The notes beneath the pieces were generated by a model that worked only from the letters and a program-made list of their open reading frames with translations, searched no databases and was not told the origin of the DNA. Shown one piece after another: positions 16,169 through 24,535 of a stretch of DNA of 64,000 nt. The stretch lies in NCBI GenBank assembly GCA_015056815.1, contig SVFN01000003.1:32011-96010 (forward strand), in the 5' to 3' direction. Each line of letters opens with the position of its first letter. Position 1 is the first letter of the stretch. Source of the stretch: Lachnospiraceae bacterium. GTDB taxonomy: Bacteria > Bacillota > Clostridia > Lachnospirales > Lachnospiraceae. The translations under genes and the position numbers were made by a program.

Positions 16169-16273
16169 TGTGACGATAGAGCAAATCCAAATGCCGAAAG
16201 GCAATACTGCGATGCCGGATACTTGAGCTGGCATTTTTAACGGGCACATTATCAATATAATGGATAGTATCAA

Positions 16274-16459
16274 GTGCTTACTTATTCCTTTGATATGAAA
16301 GTGATGACGGAAGTCTGCTGTGATAATCTCGAAGCAGTAGAAGATTATGTTTGCGGACCCCGCAGCAGACGTAAGGAGGACGAGACGCCGGAGGAAATAA
16401 CGACACAGGAAGCGGAAGCAGAGCCGGAAGAAAAAACGTTGGATGATATAGCCGGCTGA
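16274..16459 (+). CDS. Possible small acidic ORF
   Basis: This GTG-started frame of 61 residues has an N-terminal part with CC and C residues and a very acidic tail ending LDDIAG. No good ribosome site precedes it. It may be a remnant or a real small protein; the stretch 16169-16490 holds nothing better. Confidence is low. Confidence 0.25.
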   Translation: MLTYSFDMKVMTEVCCDNLEAVEDYVCGPRSRRKEDETPEEITTQEAEAEPEEKTLDDIAG

Positions 16460-16490
16460 CAAATCATGCATCATCCGGGAGGTGAAAAAG

Positions 16491-16598
16491 ATGGGACGAT
16501 TTCTGTATTGGCTCAGACGCGGTAAACGTATCAGGGAGAAAAGATGCGAGCGGTGTTGTCTGACTTGTAGATTTTATGGGGAGTGTAGAGGGGAATAA
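16491..16598 (+). CDS. Small Cys/Arg-rich protein
   Basis: A 35-residue frame starts with ATG behind an excellent GGGAGGTG site at seven bases. The product is very basic and ends with Cys in the pattern CxxCCxxC then C (RCERCCLTC, GEC), which could hold a metal ion. No family is recognised. The strong ribosome site is the main argument that it is translated; the neighbouring RhuM remnant shows that the region is decaying, which argues the other way. Confidence 0.45.
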   Translation: MGRFLYWLRRGKRIREKRCERCCLTCRFYGECRGE

Positions 16599-16657
16599 AA
16601 CGAAAGGCTAAAAGTGACATTTGAATCATTAAGGGTGTGATACACCGGCTAATAACT

Positions 16658-16795
16658 ATGAAAGAGTATATTACCAAGGGCTTTGTATTGAATGATGATA
16701 TGCAAAAAAATGGCAGACCGCTTGGAAAAGATTACTTTGATGAGATGACGGAGCGGATTCGTGAGATCAGAGCCAGCGCGAGAAGAGATATATGA
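16658..16795 (+). pseudogene. Fragment of a RhuM-family gene
   Basis: The frame reads MKEYITKGFVLNDDMQKNG, then GKDYFDEMTERIREIRASAR and a stop. This matches the central conserved segment of RhuM proteins, where KGF(V/A)LDDE, DYFDELLERIR and IRASEKRFYQK are typical. About 45 of some 330 residues remain. Upstream residues resemble the family only weakly. RhuM genes are often found beside restriction systems, so this may be what is left of such a locus. Confidence 0.7.
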
Positions 16796-16887
16796 TTAGA
16801 GAAGATATCCTGCTAGAGTGTGTATACAAATAATAACCTAAGTATAAAAACGCCGCTTTTGGGGCAAAACAAACGCGAAAGCAGGAG

Positions 16888-16934
16888 AAAATCTTTCTGG
16901 CAAACCAAATTTCTGGTTTACTAGAAAGATTTTT
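16888..16934 (+). terminator. Strong hairpin with T-run ahead of the AbiL-like operon
   Basis: AAATCTTTCT (16889-16898) pairs with AGAAAGATTT (16923-16932), and AAACCA with TGGTTT inside it, followed by TTTT. It lies just upstream of a TATAAT box (about 16939-16944), so it insulates the next genes from upstream transcription. Confidence 0.7.
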
Positions 16935-16977
16935 GTGCTATAATGTATGGCAAAAGAAACTTAGGAGGAGAGTGCAA

Positions 16978-18153
16978 ATGCTGATCGGATTTACCTTCAA
17001 CAATTTTTGTTCTTTCAATATTGAAAGTGAATTCAGCATGGAAGCGCCTACAGGAAAGGTTAAGGCACGTTTCCCTGATAATTATTCATCCACGGATGCC
17101 GGATACGATCTTTTAAAGACCTCTGTTATCGTCGGCGAGAACGCCGGCGGTAAGTCAAATTTCATCGGGAGTCTGAGATTCCTTAAGAGTTTGGTGGATG
17201 TGAATTCGCAGGTTCAATCTGTAGGAGCATATGTTAATGCGACAAGTGCCATTACAGAAAAGAATCCGGTGCAAAGATTTGAGATTACCTTTGTTTCTGT
17301 TTGCGGGCAGATCTATAGATACGCGCTTGCCATCGATAAAGCAGGTATTAGAAGAGAAGCTCTCTATAAGCAAAACAAACGGAGAGCGGTTTTTTCATGT
17401 CTGTTTGCAGTTGAGCGTAACACAGACGGAAAGTATGAAAAGAAAGATGGGAAATTCGATGAGTTGTCGACTGTATTAAAGAACAGCAATAATAGCTATG
17501 GCCTATTTGTAAGTAAACTTGCGCTTTTAGGGAACAGGGATGCTACCCAAACGGTAAGGTGGTTTAAAGAGGTTCTTCTTCCGGGCACAGTACCTAAGGA
17601 CAGGGAGAATGATCCTGCCGGAAGAGATTTGGATATAAAGGTCATGAAAGACCCTCGCTTTCTGGAAATCTTCCGCATGGTTGATTACAGCATTTGCAGC
17701 ATAGAGGTGGATAATGACAAGCCTTATGGAAAATCACTTATTATCCGCAAAGATGCTGACGGGAATGAGATCAGGAGAGAACTTCAGCAGGATTCAACAG
17801 GTGTAAGGGAATTTTTTGCATGGGCTGTGCAGATATTCCGTGTAGTATACGAGAATAGGGTCGTCTTTGCGGACGAAATGGACAGAGTTTTGAATCCGAT
17901 CCTCTCTGACAAAGTAATAGCATTCGTGAATGGGGTGGAGCATCATGGCCAGTTCATTTTCTCCACGCATAATGTACTGCATCTGAATCTGAAGACCTAT
18001 ATGAAGGAACAGATTTATTTTGTGACTAAGAGTAAAGACAGTTTAACATCGGAATTATATTCCTTGGCGGATTTTCCGGAAGTCAGATATGAGACTGCCA
18101 AGGTCTATGAGTTCTATATGAAGGGCATTTTGGGAGGTACGGCATTTGAGTAG
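16978..18153 (+). CDS. AAA15-family ATPase, AbiLi/RloA-like
   Basis: This 391-residue protein is of the ABC-like AAA15 group (COG1106). It starts LIGFTFNNFCSF and has a Walker A loop GENAGGKSN at about 49-57. The C-terminal half has an ABC-type Walker B, VVFADEMDRVLNP (about 298-310), and the H-loop sequence FSTHNVLHL. The ATG at 16978 has TAGGAGGAG before it. Its stop overlaps the start of an RloB-like gene, the same two-gene layout as Lactococcus AbiL (abortive infection), in which an ATPase partners a Toprim-like protein. Here the partner is frameshifted, so the system may be off. Phage defence is inferred from the family. Confidence 0.85.
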   Translation: MLIGFTFNNFCSFNIESEFSMEAPTGKVKARFPDNYSSTDAGYDLLKTSVIVGENAGGKSNFIGSLRFLKSLVDVNSQVQSVGAYVNATSAITEKNPVQRFEITFVSVCGQIYRYALAIDKAGIRREALYKQNKRRAVFSCLFAVERNTDGKYEKKDGKFDELSTVLKNSNNSYGLFVSKLALLGNRDATQTVRWFKEVLLPGTVPKDRENDPAGRDLDIKVMKDPRFLEIFRMVDYSICSIEVDNDKPYGKSLIIRKDADGNEIRRELQQDSTGVREFFAWAVQIFRVVYENRVVFADEMDRVLNPILSDKVIAFVNGVEHHGQFIFSTHNVLHLNLKTYMKEQIYFVTKSKDSLTSELYSLADFPEVRYETAKVYEFYMKGILGGTAFE

Positions 18154-18795
18154 AGAACAGCGTGTACTGAAGAAGCGGTACGCTATTTTCTGTGAAGGCG
18201 ATACCGAATACAACTATATTGATAAGATGAGAAAGAAGCAGGGAGTGGAACTTGTCCTGAAACCAATCAACATGCATGGCGGAGGATATTCCAATTTCCT
18301 GCGTCAGATAAAGAAGGAGGCGCCGACAAACTACCTCGCGAAGTTTATCATAGTAGATGCGGACAGGATCGTAAAAGTTCCGGGAGAAAAAGAAAATTTT
18401 CTGAAGCCTCTGGAATACTGCAGGATTCAGAATGATAAGGGCAATACGCCCTTATTTATCATCGCTGACAATCCGGATTTGAGTATGTGGCATGTCTTCA
18501 TGATGCAGATTACAAAGGTCAGGATGTAAAGAACTATATCGAGAAGATGTGGGGGTATAAGGATCTTGATGCTTTCAAAAACGACACGGAGGTTTATGAG
18601 TTTTTAAATACCGGGAAGAAGTCTTTTGAAAATCTGCTAAAAATTATACGCAGACAGGATAAACTGGTGAAGAACCGATATGAGATCAAGAAAAAGACTT
18701 TTGATATCAGTATCAGATCCACCATATTTAATCAAGATATGCTTGATCAAAGAGTCAGTAACATTGAAGAGTTCTTTGATGTGATTGATTGGTAA
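18146..18795 (+). pseudogene. RloB-like (AbiLii) gene with a one-base frameshift
   Basis: The first part, from a TTG at 18146, reads YAIFCEGDTEYNYI (Toprim-like Glu motif) and FIIVDADRI (acidic pair), then runs off after ADNPD. If one base is added after about 18480, at the TTT before GAG, the frame continues as EYVACLHDADYKGQDV through NYIEKMWGY to EFFDVIDW, giving a normal-looking protein of about 216 residues. This is typical of RloB-like proteins. Three explanations fit: a natural inactivation, a slippage-prone switch at the short T-run, or a sequencing error. The gene overlaps the ATPase stop by eight bases, so the two would be translationally coupled. Confidence 0.8.
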
Positions 18796-18876
18796 ATGAA
18801 AGGTCTAATCCTCCAGCTATGCTGGGGAGAATAATCGGTTTGTGAAAGATAATTAGAGCACTTATCATAGACAAGA

Positions 18877-19764
18877 ATGGCTTTGCAGCTATCTGCGCTT
18901 GAAGCAGTTTGGAACCGCAAACAGAGAAGTGGGAAGCGGATTCAAGAGTTGCAAATGTTAAAACGAATGCTTTCCTATTCTCGTGGCTTTGGCGAGCGCG
19001 GATTGTTTCAAACACTTGCAGAGGATCTTAAAAACTATGGAAAACAGATGAGCGAAGAGCAGAAGAAAAATATCGCCAATGTTTTGACCAATGAGTTCCC
19101 GGCAGGCTCCGGTAAGAAAACCTATTCAAAGTGTGTGTTTATTGAAGAGGAAGATGCGGATTATAAACCCTCTGCCACGTTCTTAGAAATGCTTGAAAAT
19201 AAAGAGTTCTATCATATCATGGAAGAACTGATCGAATTCGGAATCAGCAGATATGAACGAGATTATAGAAAGAATTATGGAGATACGGATCTTGTGCTCT
19301 ATCAGAAGTATACCTATGAAGATGTTTGCAGACTTCTGAATTGGGAGAATAACGAGGTGCCACTGAATATCGGTGGATATAAGTTTGATCGCAAGACAAA
19401 GACCTTTCCTGTTTTCATCAATTATGATAAGGCAGAGGATATCAGTGATACGATGAAATACGAGGATCATTTTATGAACCGGAGAATGCTCATTGCGATT
19501 TCCAAATCCGGTCGTAGCTTAGAGTCGGAGGATGTACAGAATTTCCTAAAGGCAAAAGAGCGAGGGATACGTGTAGAGCTGTTTGTCCGGAAGAATAAAG
19601 ATGATAAGATATCGAAAGAATTCTATTATCTCGGTTCGATGACTGCGAGCGGCAGAGCCGAGGAGTTTGTAATGGCGAATACGAATAAGACGGCCGTGGA
19701 GATTGAGTGGATCTTAAATGAGCCGGTACGGGAAGATATTTACGAATACATTGTAAGCACATAG
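18877..19764 (+). pseudogene. C-terminal part of a DUF3427 helicase
   Basis: The remaining frame of 295 residues matches the end of DEAD/DEAH helicases that carry PLD and DUF3427 domains: LEMLENKEFYHIMEELIE, YTYEDVCRLLNWENNEVPLN, YKFDRKTKTFPVFINYDKA, and SGRSLESEDVQNF. The helicase motor and PLD domain, together about 600 residues, are missing; the gap back to the RloB-like gene holds none of it. Intact versions in clostridia often sit beside a Nudix gene, as here. The AbiL-like block probably replaced the front of the gene. A product from the ATG at 18877 might still be made but has no motor. Confidence 0.75.
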
Positions 19765-19776
19765 GAAGGAAAAAAG

Positions 19777-20385
19777 ATGGAGACATTTACAGTTGACAGT
19801 ATATTAGAAGCAGATTATGGATGTGAGGAAACAGGGAGAACCTCTCCCATGGCGGTTCTTAAGTTAATCAGTGATTCGGGAAATGGAGAGGAACGAGACG
19901 TGGAGGTTTCGGAAGAAATCCTTGCCAAAAGAGGGATTACAGAGGGAAAGAAAGTCTGTTTCACTAAGGATGGTGAGATATTAAAATATATCCATGTCGT
20001 GGCTGCCGTGATCTGCGCAGAAGAAAACGGAGAGAAAAAGATCTTCTCCACCGCAAGAGGATATGGAGAGTTTAAAGGATGGTGGGAATTCCCGGGCGGA
20101 AAGATCGAGCCGGGAGAAACACCACAGGAAGCACTGATCCGGGAGATCCGCGAGGAGCTTACAGCACAGATCGAAGTAGGAGATCTGCTCCGGACGATCG
20201 AGTATGATTATCCGGATTTTCATCTTTCCATGGACTGCTTCTGGGCGAAGGTGAGCGCCGGTAAACTGGTATTAAAAGAAGCTGAGGCGGCAAGATGGCT
20301 TACAAGAGGCGAACTGGATGAAATCAAATGGCTCCCGGCTGATCTGGAGTTGATTGGAGATATTAAGGAGAACTTTGATTTATGA
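19777..20385 (+). CDS. Nudix hydrolase with N-terminal extension
   Basis: This is a 202-residue protein. The Nudix box GGKIEPGETPQEALIREIREEL, in the pattern Gx5Ex7REUxEE, lies at about 106-127 and all metal ligands are present. The WWEFPGGK lead-in resembles MutT-type enzymes that hydrolyse 8-oxo-dGTP or other (deoxy)nucleoside triphosphates. An extra N-terminal domain of about 70 residues, beta-rich in appearance, is not part of the usual 130-residue enzyme. AGGAAGG precedes the ATG. The last codons overlap the GNAT gene (ATGA), and the AAGGAGA inside the 3' end serves as that gene's ribosome site. A related 3' fragment recurs at 39823. Confidence 0.9.
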   Translation: METFTVDSILEADYGCEETGRTSPMAVLKLISDSGNGEERDVEVSEEILAKRGITEGKKVCFTKDGEILKYIHVVAAVICAEENGEKKIFSTARGYGEFKGWWEFPGGKIEPGETPQEALIREIREELTAQIEVGDLLRTIEYDYPDFHLSMDCFWAKVSAGKLVLKEAEAARWLTRGELDEIKWLPADLELIGDIKENFDL

Positions 20386-20855
20386 GTACGATCAGATTTG
20401 ACACAGCAGGTAAAAATGATATATCGGAATTGATCCGTTTGAGAATTGCATATATGATAGATGATTTTGGATCCATCAGTGATTATGAGCGTCAATGTAT
20501 GGAAGAGCAGCTTCCGGGATATTTCGAAAGAAGACTTGGAAAAGAACTGATCGCATTTGTGGCAAGAGCGGAAGGGAGATTGGTTGCAGCGGCATATTTG
20601 CTGATCATTGAGAAGCCGGCAAATCCTTTTTTATCGAATGGACTGGACGGGGAAGTGCTCAGCGTATACACAGAGAATGAGTACCGTGGGCAGGGAATCT
20701 GCACACAGCTGATGAAGAATATGATCGAATATGCAAAAGAGAACGAATTGTGCCGGATCGACCTGATGGCAACGGATGAGGGATATCCGATCTATAAAAA
20801 GGTCGGGTTTGAAGATAAGGTGCAGAAATATATTGATATGCGGCTGGAATTGTAA
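20382..20855 (+). CDS. GNAT acetyltransferase
   Basis: This 157-residue enzyme has the GNAT fold. Motif A reads LSVYTENEYRGQGICTQLM (about 86-104), with RGQGIC binding acetyl-CoA pyrophosphate, followed by IDLMATDEGYPIYKKVGF. The acceptor is not predictable. The gene starts within the stop of the Nudix gene (four-base overlap), implying coupled translation. Confidence 0.88.
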   Translation: MSTIRFDTAGKNDISELIRLRIAYMIDDFGSISDYERQCMEEQLPGYFERRLGKELIAFVARAEGRLVAAAYLLIIEKPANPFLSNGLDGEVLSVYTENEYRGQGICTQLMKNMIEYAKENELCRIDLMATDEGYPIYKKVGFEDKVQKYIDMRLEL

Positions 20856-21007
20856 ATTAAATTGTTATGTGTGGTGTTTTTTTGCATAGCAATTATATAA
20901 TGCTTCAAAGGGAATGTCTTATTTTGTTTTGTGCTATTTAGATGATAACTGATGTGATCCCGAACTAAGAGCAGAACTTCTTAAGGCATCAAAAAGAGGA
21001 GAAAAAT

Positions 21008-21328
21008 ATGAAACAGGAAACTATAGAGCGAATCAGAAAATTTACCGAGGATCGGGACTGGGATCAGTTTCATTCACCGGCAAATCTGGCAAAGTCAATC
21101 GTGATTGAAGCGGCGGAACTTTTGGAATGCTTCCAATGGTCTGATGAAGAATATGATTTAGAACATATCAAGGAAGAACTGGCAGATGTGATAGTTTATA
21201 GCCAGAATCTTTTGGACAAGCTCGGGCTGGATGCAGATGAGATTATCAATAACAAGATGACACAGAATGAAGCCAAATATCCGGTTGAAAAGGCTAAGGG
21301 AAAGGCGGACAAATATACTGATTTGTAG
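21008..21328 (+). CDS. MazG-like nucleotide pyrophosphohydrolase
   Basis: This is a 106-residue all-alpha NTP pyrophosphatase. The metal-binding motifs are EAAELLE (about 37-43) and EELADVIVYS (about 58-67), the EExxE plus ExxD pattern of MazG/dUTPase-like enzymes. The N-terminal DRDWDQFHSPANLAKSI is typical of the short MazG-like group. It removes pyrophosphate from nucleoside triphosphates, possibly modified or damaged ones. It stands between Nudix/GNAT genes and an HNH gene, and the cluster carries two separate nucleotide-pool enzymes. An AAAGAGGAG site precedes the ATG. Confidence 0.9.
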   Translation: MKQETIERIRKFTEDRDWDQFHSPANLAKSIVIEAAELLECFQWSDEEYDLEHIKEELADVIVYSQNLLDKLGLDADEIINNKMTQNEAKYPVEKAKGKADKYTDL

Positions 21329-21444
21329 GAAAGACGGGATGGCAAAAATCACTGGAAGAGAGGAACCTTAATATCACCGATGACAGATTGTATTTCATCA
21401 AGGCTTTTGCTGCCTAAAGGTTACTAATATGGAGCAAATAACAT

Positions 21445-22620
21445 ATGACAGATCAAATTTCAAAGATCGGATACGATCTGAAGATAGAAGCAAAATATCA
21501 TAATACGCTGGATATTGAGGGCTTTTCTCATATGATGAAAGATCCCTCTTATTGTTATAAGTTTTATTGGCTGGAAGCAATCGTGCAGCTTATTTCCGAG
21601 GGGATAGAGCAGACGACGTTTGATGCCGTGATCAATGAAATGATCTGTAATGCATGGTATTCGGTGAGGGAGTTTCATATTCATCTTTCCGGCATGCAGG
21701 CGGACGGGCAGGTGCGTGACGGACTGGAACGGGCGGTCATGAGGCTGACAGAACTCAGTGAGCTACCGGCAAATGCTTCGAAGGTGGAGATCAAAAACGC
21801 GATCAGAGAGCATGACGATGAGCTTAAGGCGGCGAAGGGACAGCTCACCAATATGGTTCCGTATCGTGCACTCGCAGGTTTTTTTGCGCGGGATGATTCT
21901 ACGGTAGACTGGAACAGTGTGCGCAGGATGACGGCGTATATTGAGAAGATCAACCGGGATGTGGTGCTTCTGCCGTACACGCTTGGAGAATCCGGTAAGC
22001 TGAAGAAGGAGATTTATTTTCAGCCGTCCTGGATCGAGATGATTCAGGATAATACGGTTTCCATTCTCGGGTGGATTCAGTATGAGAAAGTGAAATGGCT
22101 GCAGAACAATAATCCGGAGGTGCCGGGGCTTGTATATAAGCTCGCTCCGATGGATGAGAAGATGCGGAAGTTGAATCATGTGCGCAAGCTCTGGGAGGGA
22201 ATTCTTACATTCAGTGAAGTGAAGGATGTATTTACCGGAGAAGCGGTGATCCCGAAGCAGTATGATGTGGATCATTTTATCCCTTGGTCGTTTGTGATGA
22301 ATGATGAACTTTGGAATCTGATGCCGATGGATGCGTCATTAAACAGTGCGAAAAGCAACCGGTTGCCGAAGTGGGATCCGTTTTTTGCAAGGTTTGCGCA
22401 AAATCAGTTTCTTTTATACGGGTTTATCCATGAGAAGGCGGGAATTCATAAATTGTTTGAGGCCTGTTACCGCGATAACCTGCATTCGATCTGGGCAGGA
22501 CAGGAATTGTACCGGAAGGGAAATTCAAAAGAGGAATTTTATGGTATTCTGGAGAGGAATATGAGACCGGTTTACGATTCGGCGAGACGACAGGGGTATG
22601 AGATCTGGAGCAGGGGATAG
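21445..22620 (+). CDS. HNH endonuclease family protein
   Basis: This 391-residue protein has a C-terminal HNH nuclease domain: DVDHFIPWSFVMNDELWNLMPMD, with the HH-type Asp-His pair near 274-275, and SLNSAKSNRLPKW, with the Asn and Lys of the motif near 297-309. The preceding CxxC usually seen in HNH domains is replaced by VFTGEAVIP. The N-terminal 230 residues form an unassigned helical domain. The domain arrangement occurs in clostridial accessory islands. The ribosome site is weak. Role in DNA cleavage is inferred; the specificity is unknown. Confidence 0.8.
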   Translation: MTDQISKIGYDLKIEAKYHNTLDIEGFSHMMKDPSYCYKFYWLEAIVQLISEGIEQTTFDAVINEMICNAWYSVREFHIHLSGMQADGQVRDGLERAVMRLTELSELPANASKVEIKNAIREHDDELKAAKGQLTNMVPYRALAGFFARDDSTVDWNSVRRMTAYIEKINRDVVLLPYTLGESGKLKKEIYFQPSWIEMIQDNTVSILGWIQYEKVKWLQNNNPEVPGLVYKLAPMDEKMRKLNHVRKLWEGILTFSEVKDVFTGEAVIPKQYDVDHFIPWSFVMNDELWNLMPMDASLNSAKSNRLPKWDPFFARFAQNQFLLYGFIHEKAGIHKLFEACYRDNLHSIWAGQELYRKGNSKEEFYGILERNMRPVYDSARRQGYEIWSRG

Positions 22621-22654
22621 ACGAGATATAAGAAATATTGCCAAAGGAAATGAG

Positions 22655-22752
22655 ATGAGTAGATTAAAAGAACTACTGAAGCTTGCAGACGATATAAGAC
22701 ACCGCTTAATGACGGGGACGCAGTAATCACGCCGGCATTTAACATGTGCTAA
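22655..22752 (+). pseudogene. Short frameshifted gene remnant
   Basis: From an ATG with AAGGAAATGAG upstream the frame reads MSRLKELLKLADDIRHR and stops soon after. In another frame from about 22700 it continues PLNDGDAVITPAFNMC and stop. Joined, these look like the front of a real but unrecognised protein broken by a frameshift and then truncated. Confidence 0.35.
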
Positions 22753-22791
22753 ATTATGAAACGGCAGTCCTAAAAAAATCAAAAAATACTA

Positions 22792-22822
22792 TTGACTCTC
22801 ACGTTACGTGATGGGCTACGAT
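22792..22822 (+). promoter_or_regulatory. MerR-type promoter with palindromic operator
   Basis: TTGACT (22792-22797) and TACGAT (22817-22822) are separated by 19 bases, the over-long spacer typical of MerR-controlled promoters. Inside the spacer is the perfect 13-bp palindrome TCACGTTACGTGA (22799-22811). The regulator encoded immediately downstream should bind here and autoactivate. Confidence 0.8.
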
Positions 22823-22853
22823 ATCTTCATCAGGAAGCAGGAGGATGATCATA

Positions 22854-23717
22854 ATGAAAACAGTCAAAGAAGTATCAAAGCTTACAGGTATCTCGGTGCG
22901 CACGCTTCATTACTATGATGAAATCGGTCTTTTTAAGCCCTCAGAAGTAACGGAAGCAGGATATCGGCTTTATGACGATAAAGCCCTGGAAAAGCTTGGT
23001 CAGATACTGGTATTCCGCGAGCTGGATCTTCCGCTTGCAGACATTAAACTCATTATGGATAATCCTGATCTTGATTGTAACAGTGTTTTGGCAAAACAGC
23101 GTGAAATGCTCTGTCTTAAAAAGCAGAGACTGGAGCGTATTATTGCCAATCTGGACAATATGTTGAAAGGAGATCGTAGTATGGACTTTACTGCATTTAA
23201 TGAAACGGAACTTCAGACAATGTTTTCAGATATGCTGCAGAATTTGAATGAATCTCAGAAACAGATTTTCATTGATCATTACGGCAGCATTGAAGCGTGG
23301 GAGAAACACCTGATGGAGAGTGCCTCAGATGAAAAGGTTCAGAAGAATTTTGCAAAAATGGTTGAATGGTATGGGGACAAGGACGCTGTCAAAGAATCCA
23401 TGAAGAATCCGCCCGGATCAGAGGTGTTCAAAGCATATCAGAAGAGGATCGACAGTATCTGCAGGAAACTGTTTGATCTGAGGGAGACGGATGTGAATTC
23501 TTTTGAAGTCAGACAGCTGATCGGTGAATATGATTTTGTGGCAAAGCAGCTCTATCAGGTTGAGGATGCCAAACCGCTTCTGATGGATATTGCAAGAGAA
23601 TATCGGGAAAACGATGAATTGGCGCAGGGCGTGGATTACGTTTACGGGAGCGGAGCTGCAAAATATATAGGCGGAGCGATCGAAGCATTTTATACATCGC
23701 CGGGATTTTTCAAGTAA
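22854..23717 (+). CDS. MerR-family regulator with TipAS ligand-binding domain
   Basis: This 287-residue regulator begins with a MerR winged helix (TVKEVSKLTGISVRTLHYYDEIGLF) and a long dimer helix to about 110. It is followed by a TipAS-type domain (about 120-287), which in TipAL and Mta binds thiopeptides or other antibiotics. The start at 22854 rather than 22845 is chosen because GGAGG lies nine bases before it. The promoter directly upstream has a 19-base spacer and a palindrome, supporting autoregulation. No transporter gene stands next to it, so the regulated target may be only itself or a distant gene. Its stop codon lies inside the left repeat of the mobile-like element. Confidence 0.92.
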   Translation: MKTVKEVSKLTGISVRTLHYYDEIGLFKPSEVTEAGYRLYDDKALEKLGQILVFRELDLPLADIKLIMDNPDLDCNSVLAKQREMLCLKKQRLERIIANLDNMLKGDRSMDFTAFNETELQTMFSDMLQNLNESQKQIFIDHYGSIEAWEKHLMESASDEKVQKNFAKMVEWYGDKDAVKESMKNPPGSEVFKAYQKRIDSICRKLFDLRETDVNSFEVRQLIGEYDFVAKQLYQVEDAKPLLMDIAREYRENDELAQGVDYVYGSGAAKYIGGAIEAFYTSPGFFK

Positions 23718-23948
23718 TACGTTATAGGTAATTGCGAAACACTTTTTTTCAGGTGCTCGAGTTGTGTAATATGCATAATTCCGGCAACAGACCCTCGGAA
23801 AACGTCGGTACTTAGGTGCTGTATTTTAGCACCTTATGTACCGCTACGTTTTTCATGGAGCGAGAGCGTGTCTGTAGAGGAATTGTGCGTAGTGCATAAC
23901 GAGGGATTGTCAATAACATAGTTTCGCAAACGTCTAAGTAATACGTTA
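23712..23948. repeat. MITE-like imperfect palindrome bounded by 13-bp direct repeats
   Basis: AAGTAATACGTTA occurs at 23712-23724 and again at 23936-23948. Between them lie 211 bases that fold almost end to end: TTGCGAAAC (23732) pairs with GTTTCGCAA (23921), then AATTCC/GGAATT, AGAC/GTCT, AAAACGT/ACGTTTT, GGTAC/GTACC and a central GGTGCT/AGCACC around a 7-base loop. There is no coding frame. The layout is that of a miniature inverted-repeat element with a target duplication. The left repeat overlaps the stop of the MerR gene. Confidence 0.6.
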
Positions 23949-24075
23949 ATATGCGGGGATACTTACATCGTGTCATAGTAAATAGTTTGCTTCGTATCAG
24001 CAACATTGATGTGTGTGTAACTCTAAATTCTTATCCGGGACATTGTAACTGAACTGAGGGGCAGGAGATGAGTGC

Positions 24076-24438
24076 ATGAGGATATTGGCGATTGATGATG
24101 AAAAAAATTTGTTGCAGGTTCTGACAGATACTTTACACAGAGTCTGCGAGAAAGAAGATACGATCGTCGCTTTTTCAAAGGCTAAAGACCTTGCAAAATG
24201 CGAAAACAAGACCTTTGATGTAGCGTTTATAGACATGAAGCTGGGATATCTGAGCGGGGTGGATTTCGCACAGGAGCTTTTAAGGTATTCCCCGCATTGT
24301 AATATTATTTATGTCACGGCTGACGATATGGTTCATGCCAGTGTTTTTCAAACAAGACCGAGCGGCTATGTGCTTAAGCCTTATACGGATGATGAGATCC
24401 GGGCCGAACTGGATAACTTACGTTATCCGGCTAAATAA
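24076..24438 (+). CDS. Stand-alone response-regulator receiver
   Basis: This is a 120-residue CheY-like receiver and nothing more. The acidic pocket is DD at 7-8, the phosphorylated residue is Asp53 in FIDMK, with Thr81 and Lys101 (LKPYT) completing the active site. Related proteins in clostridia usually continue into a LytTR DNA-binding domain; here the frame ends right after the receiver, so it is either a single-domain signalling protein or truncated. No histidine kinase is nearby. GCAGGAG stands upstream of the start. Confidence 0.85.
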   Translation: MRILAIDDEKNLLQVLTDTLHRVCEKEDTIVAFSKAKDLAKCENKTFDVAFIDMKLGYLSGVDFAQELLRYSPHCNIIYVTADDMVHASVFQTRPSGYVLKPYTDDEIRAELDNLRYPAK

Positions 24439-24470
24439 CCCAAATTATTACTACTCCTTTCCTATAATAC

Positions 24471-24497
24471 AGCGGCACCCTTAATAAGGGTGTCGCT
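24471..24497. terminator. Hairpin between convergent genes
   Basis: AGCGGCACCCTT/AAGGGTGTCGCT pair around AAT between the receiver gene (+) and the RsiV-like gene (-). No T-run is seen on either side, so terminator function is only suggested by position. Confidence 0.4.
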
Positions 24498-24535
24498 CAG
24501 ACTGTAGACTGCCACAGTTGTGACAGCCTTGTTTA

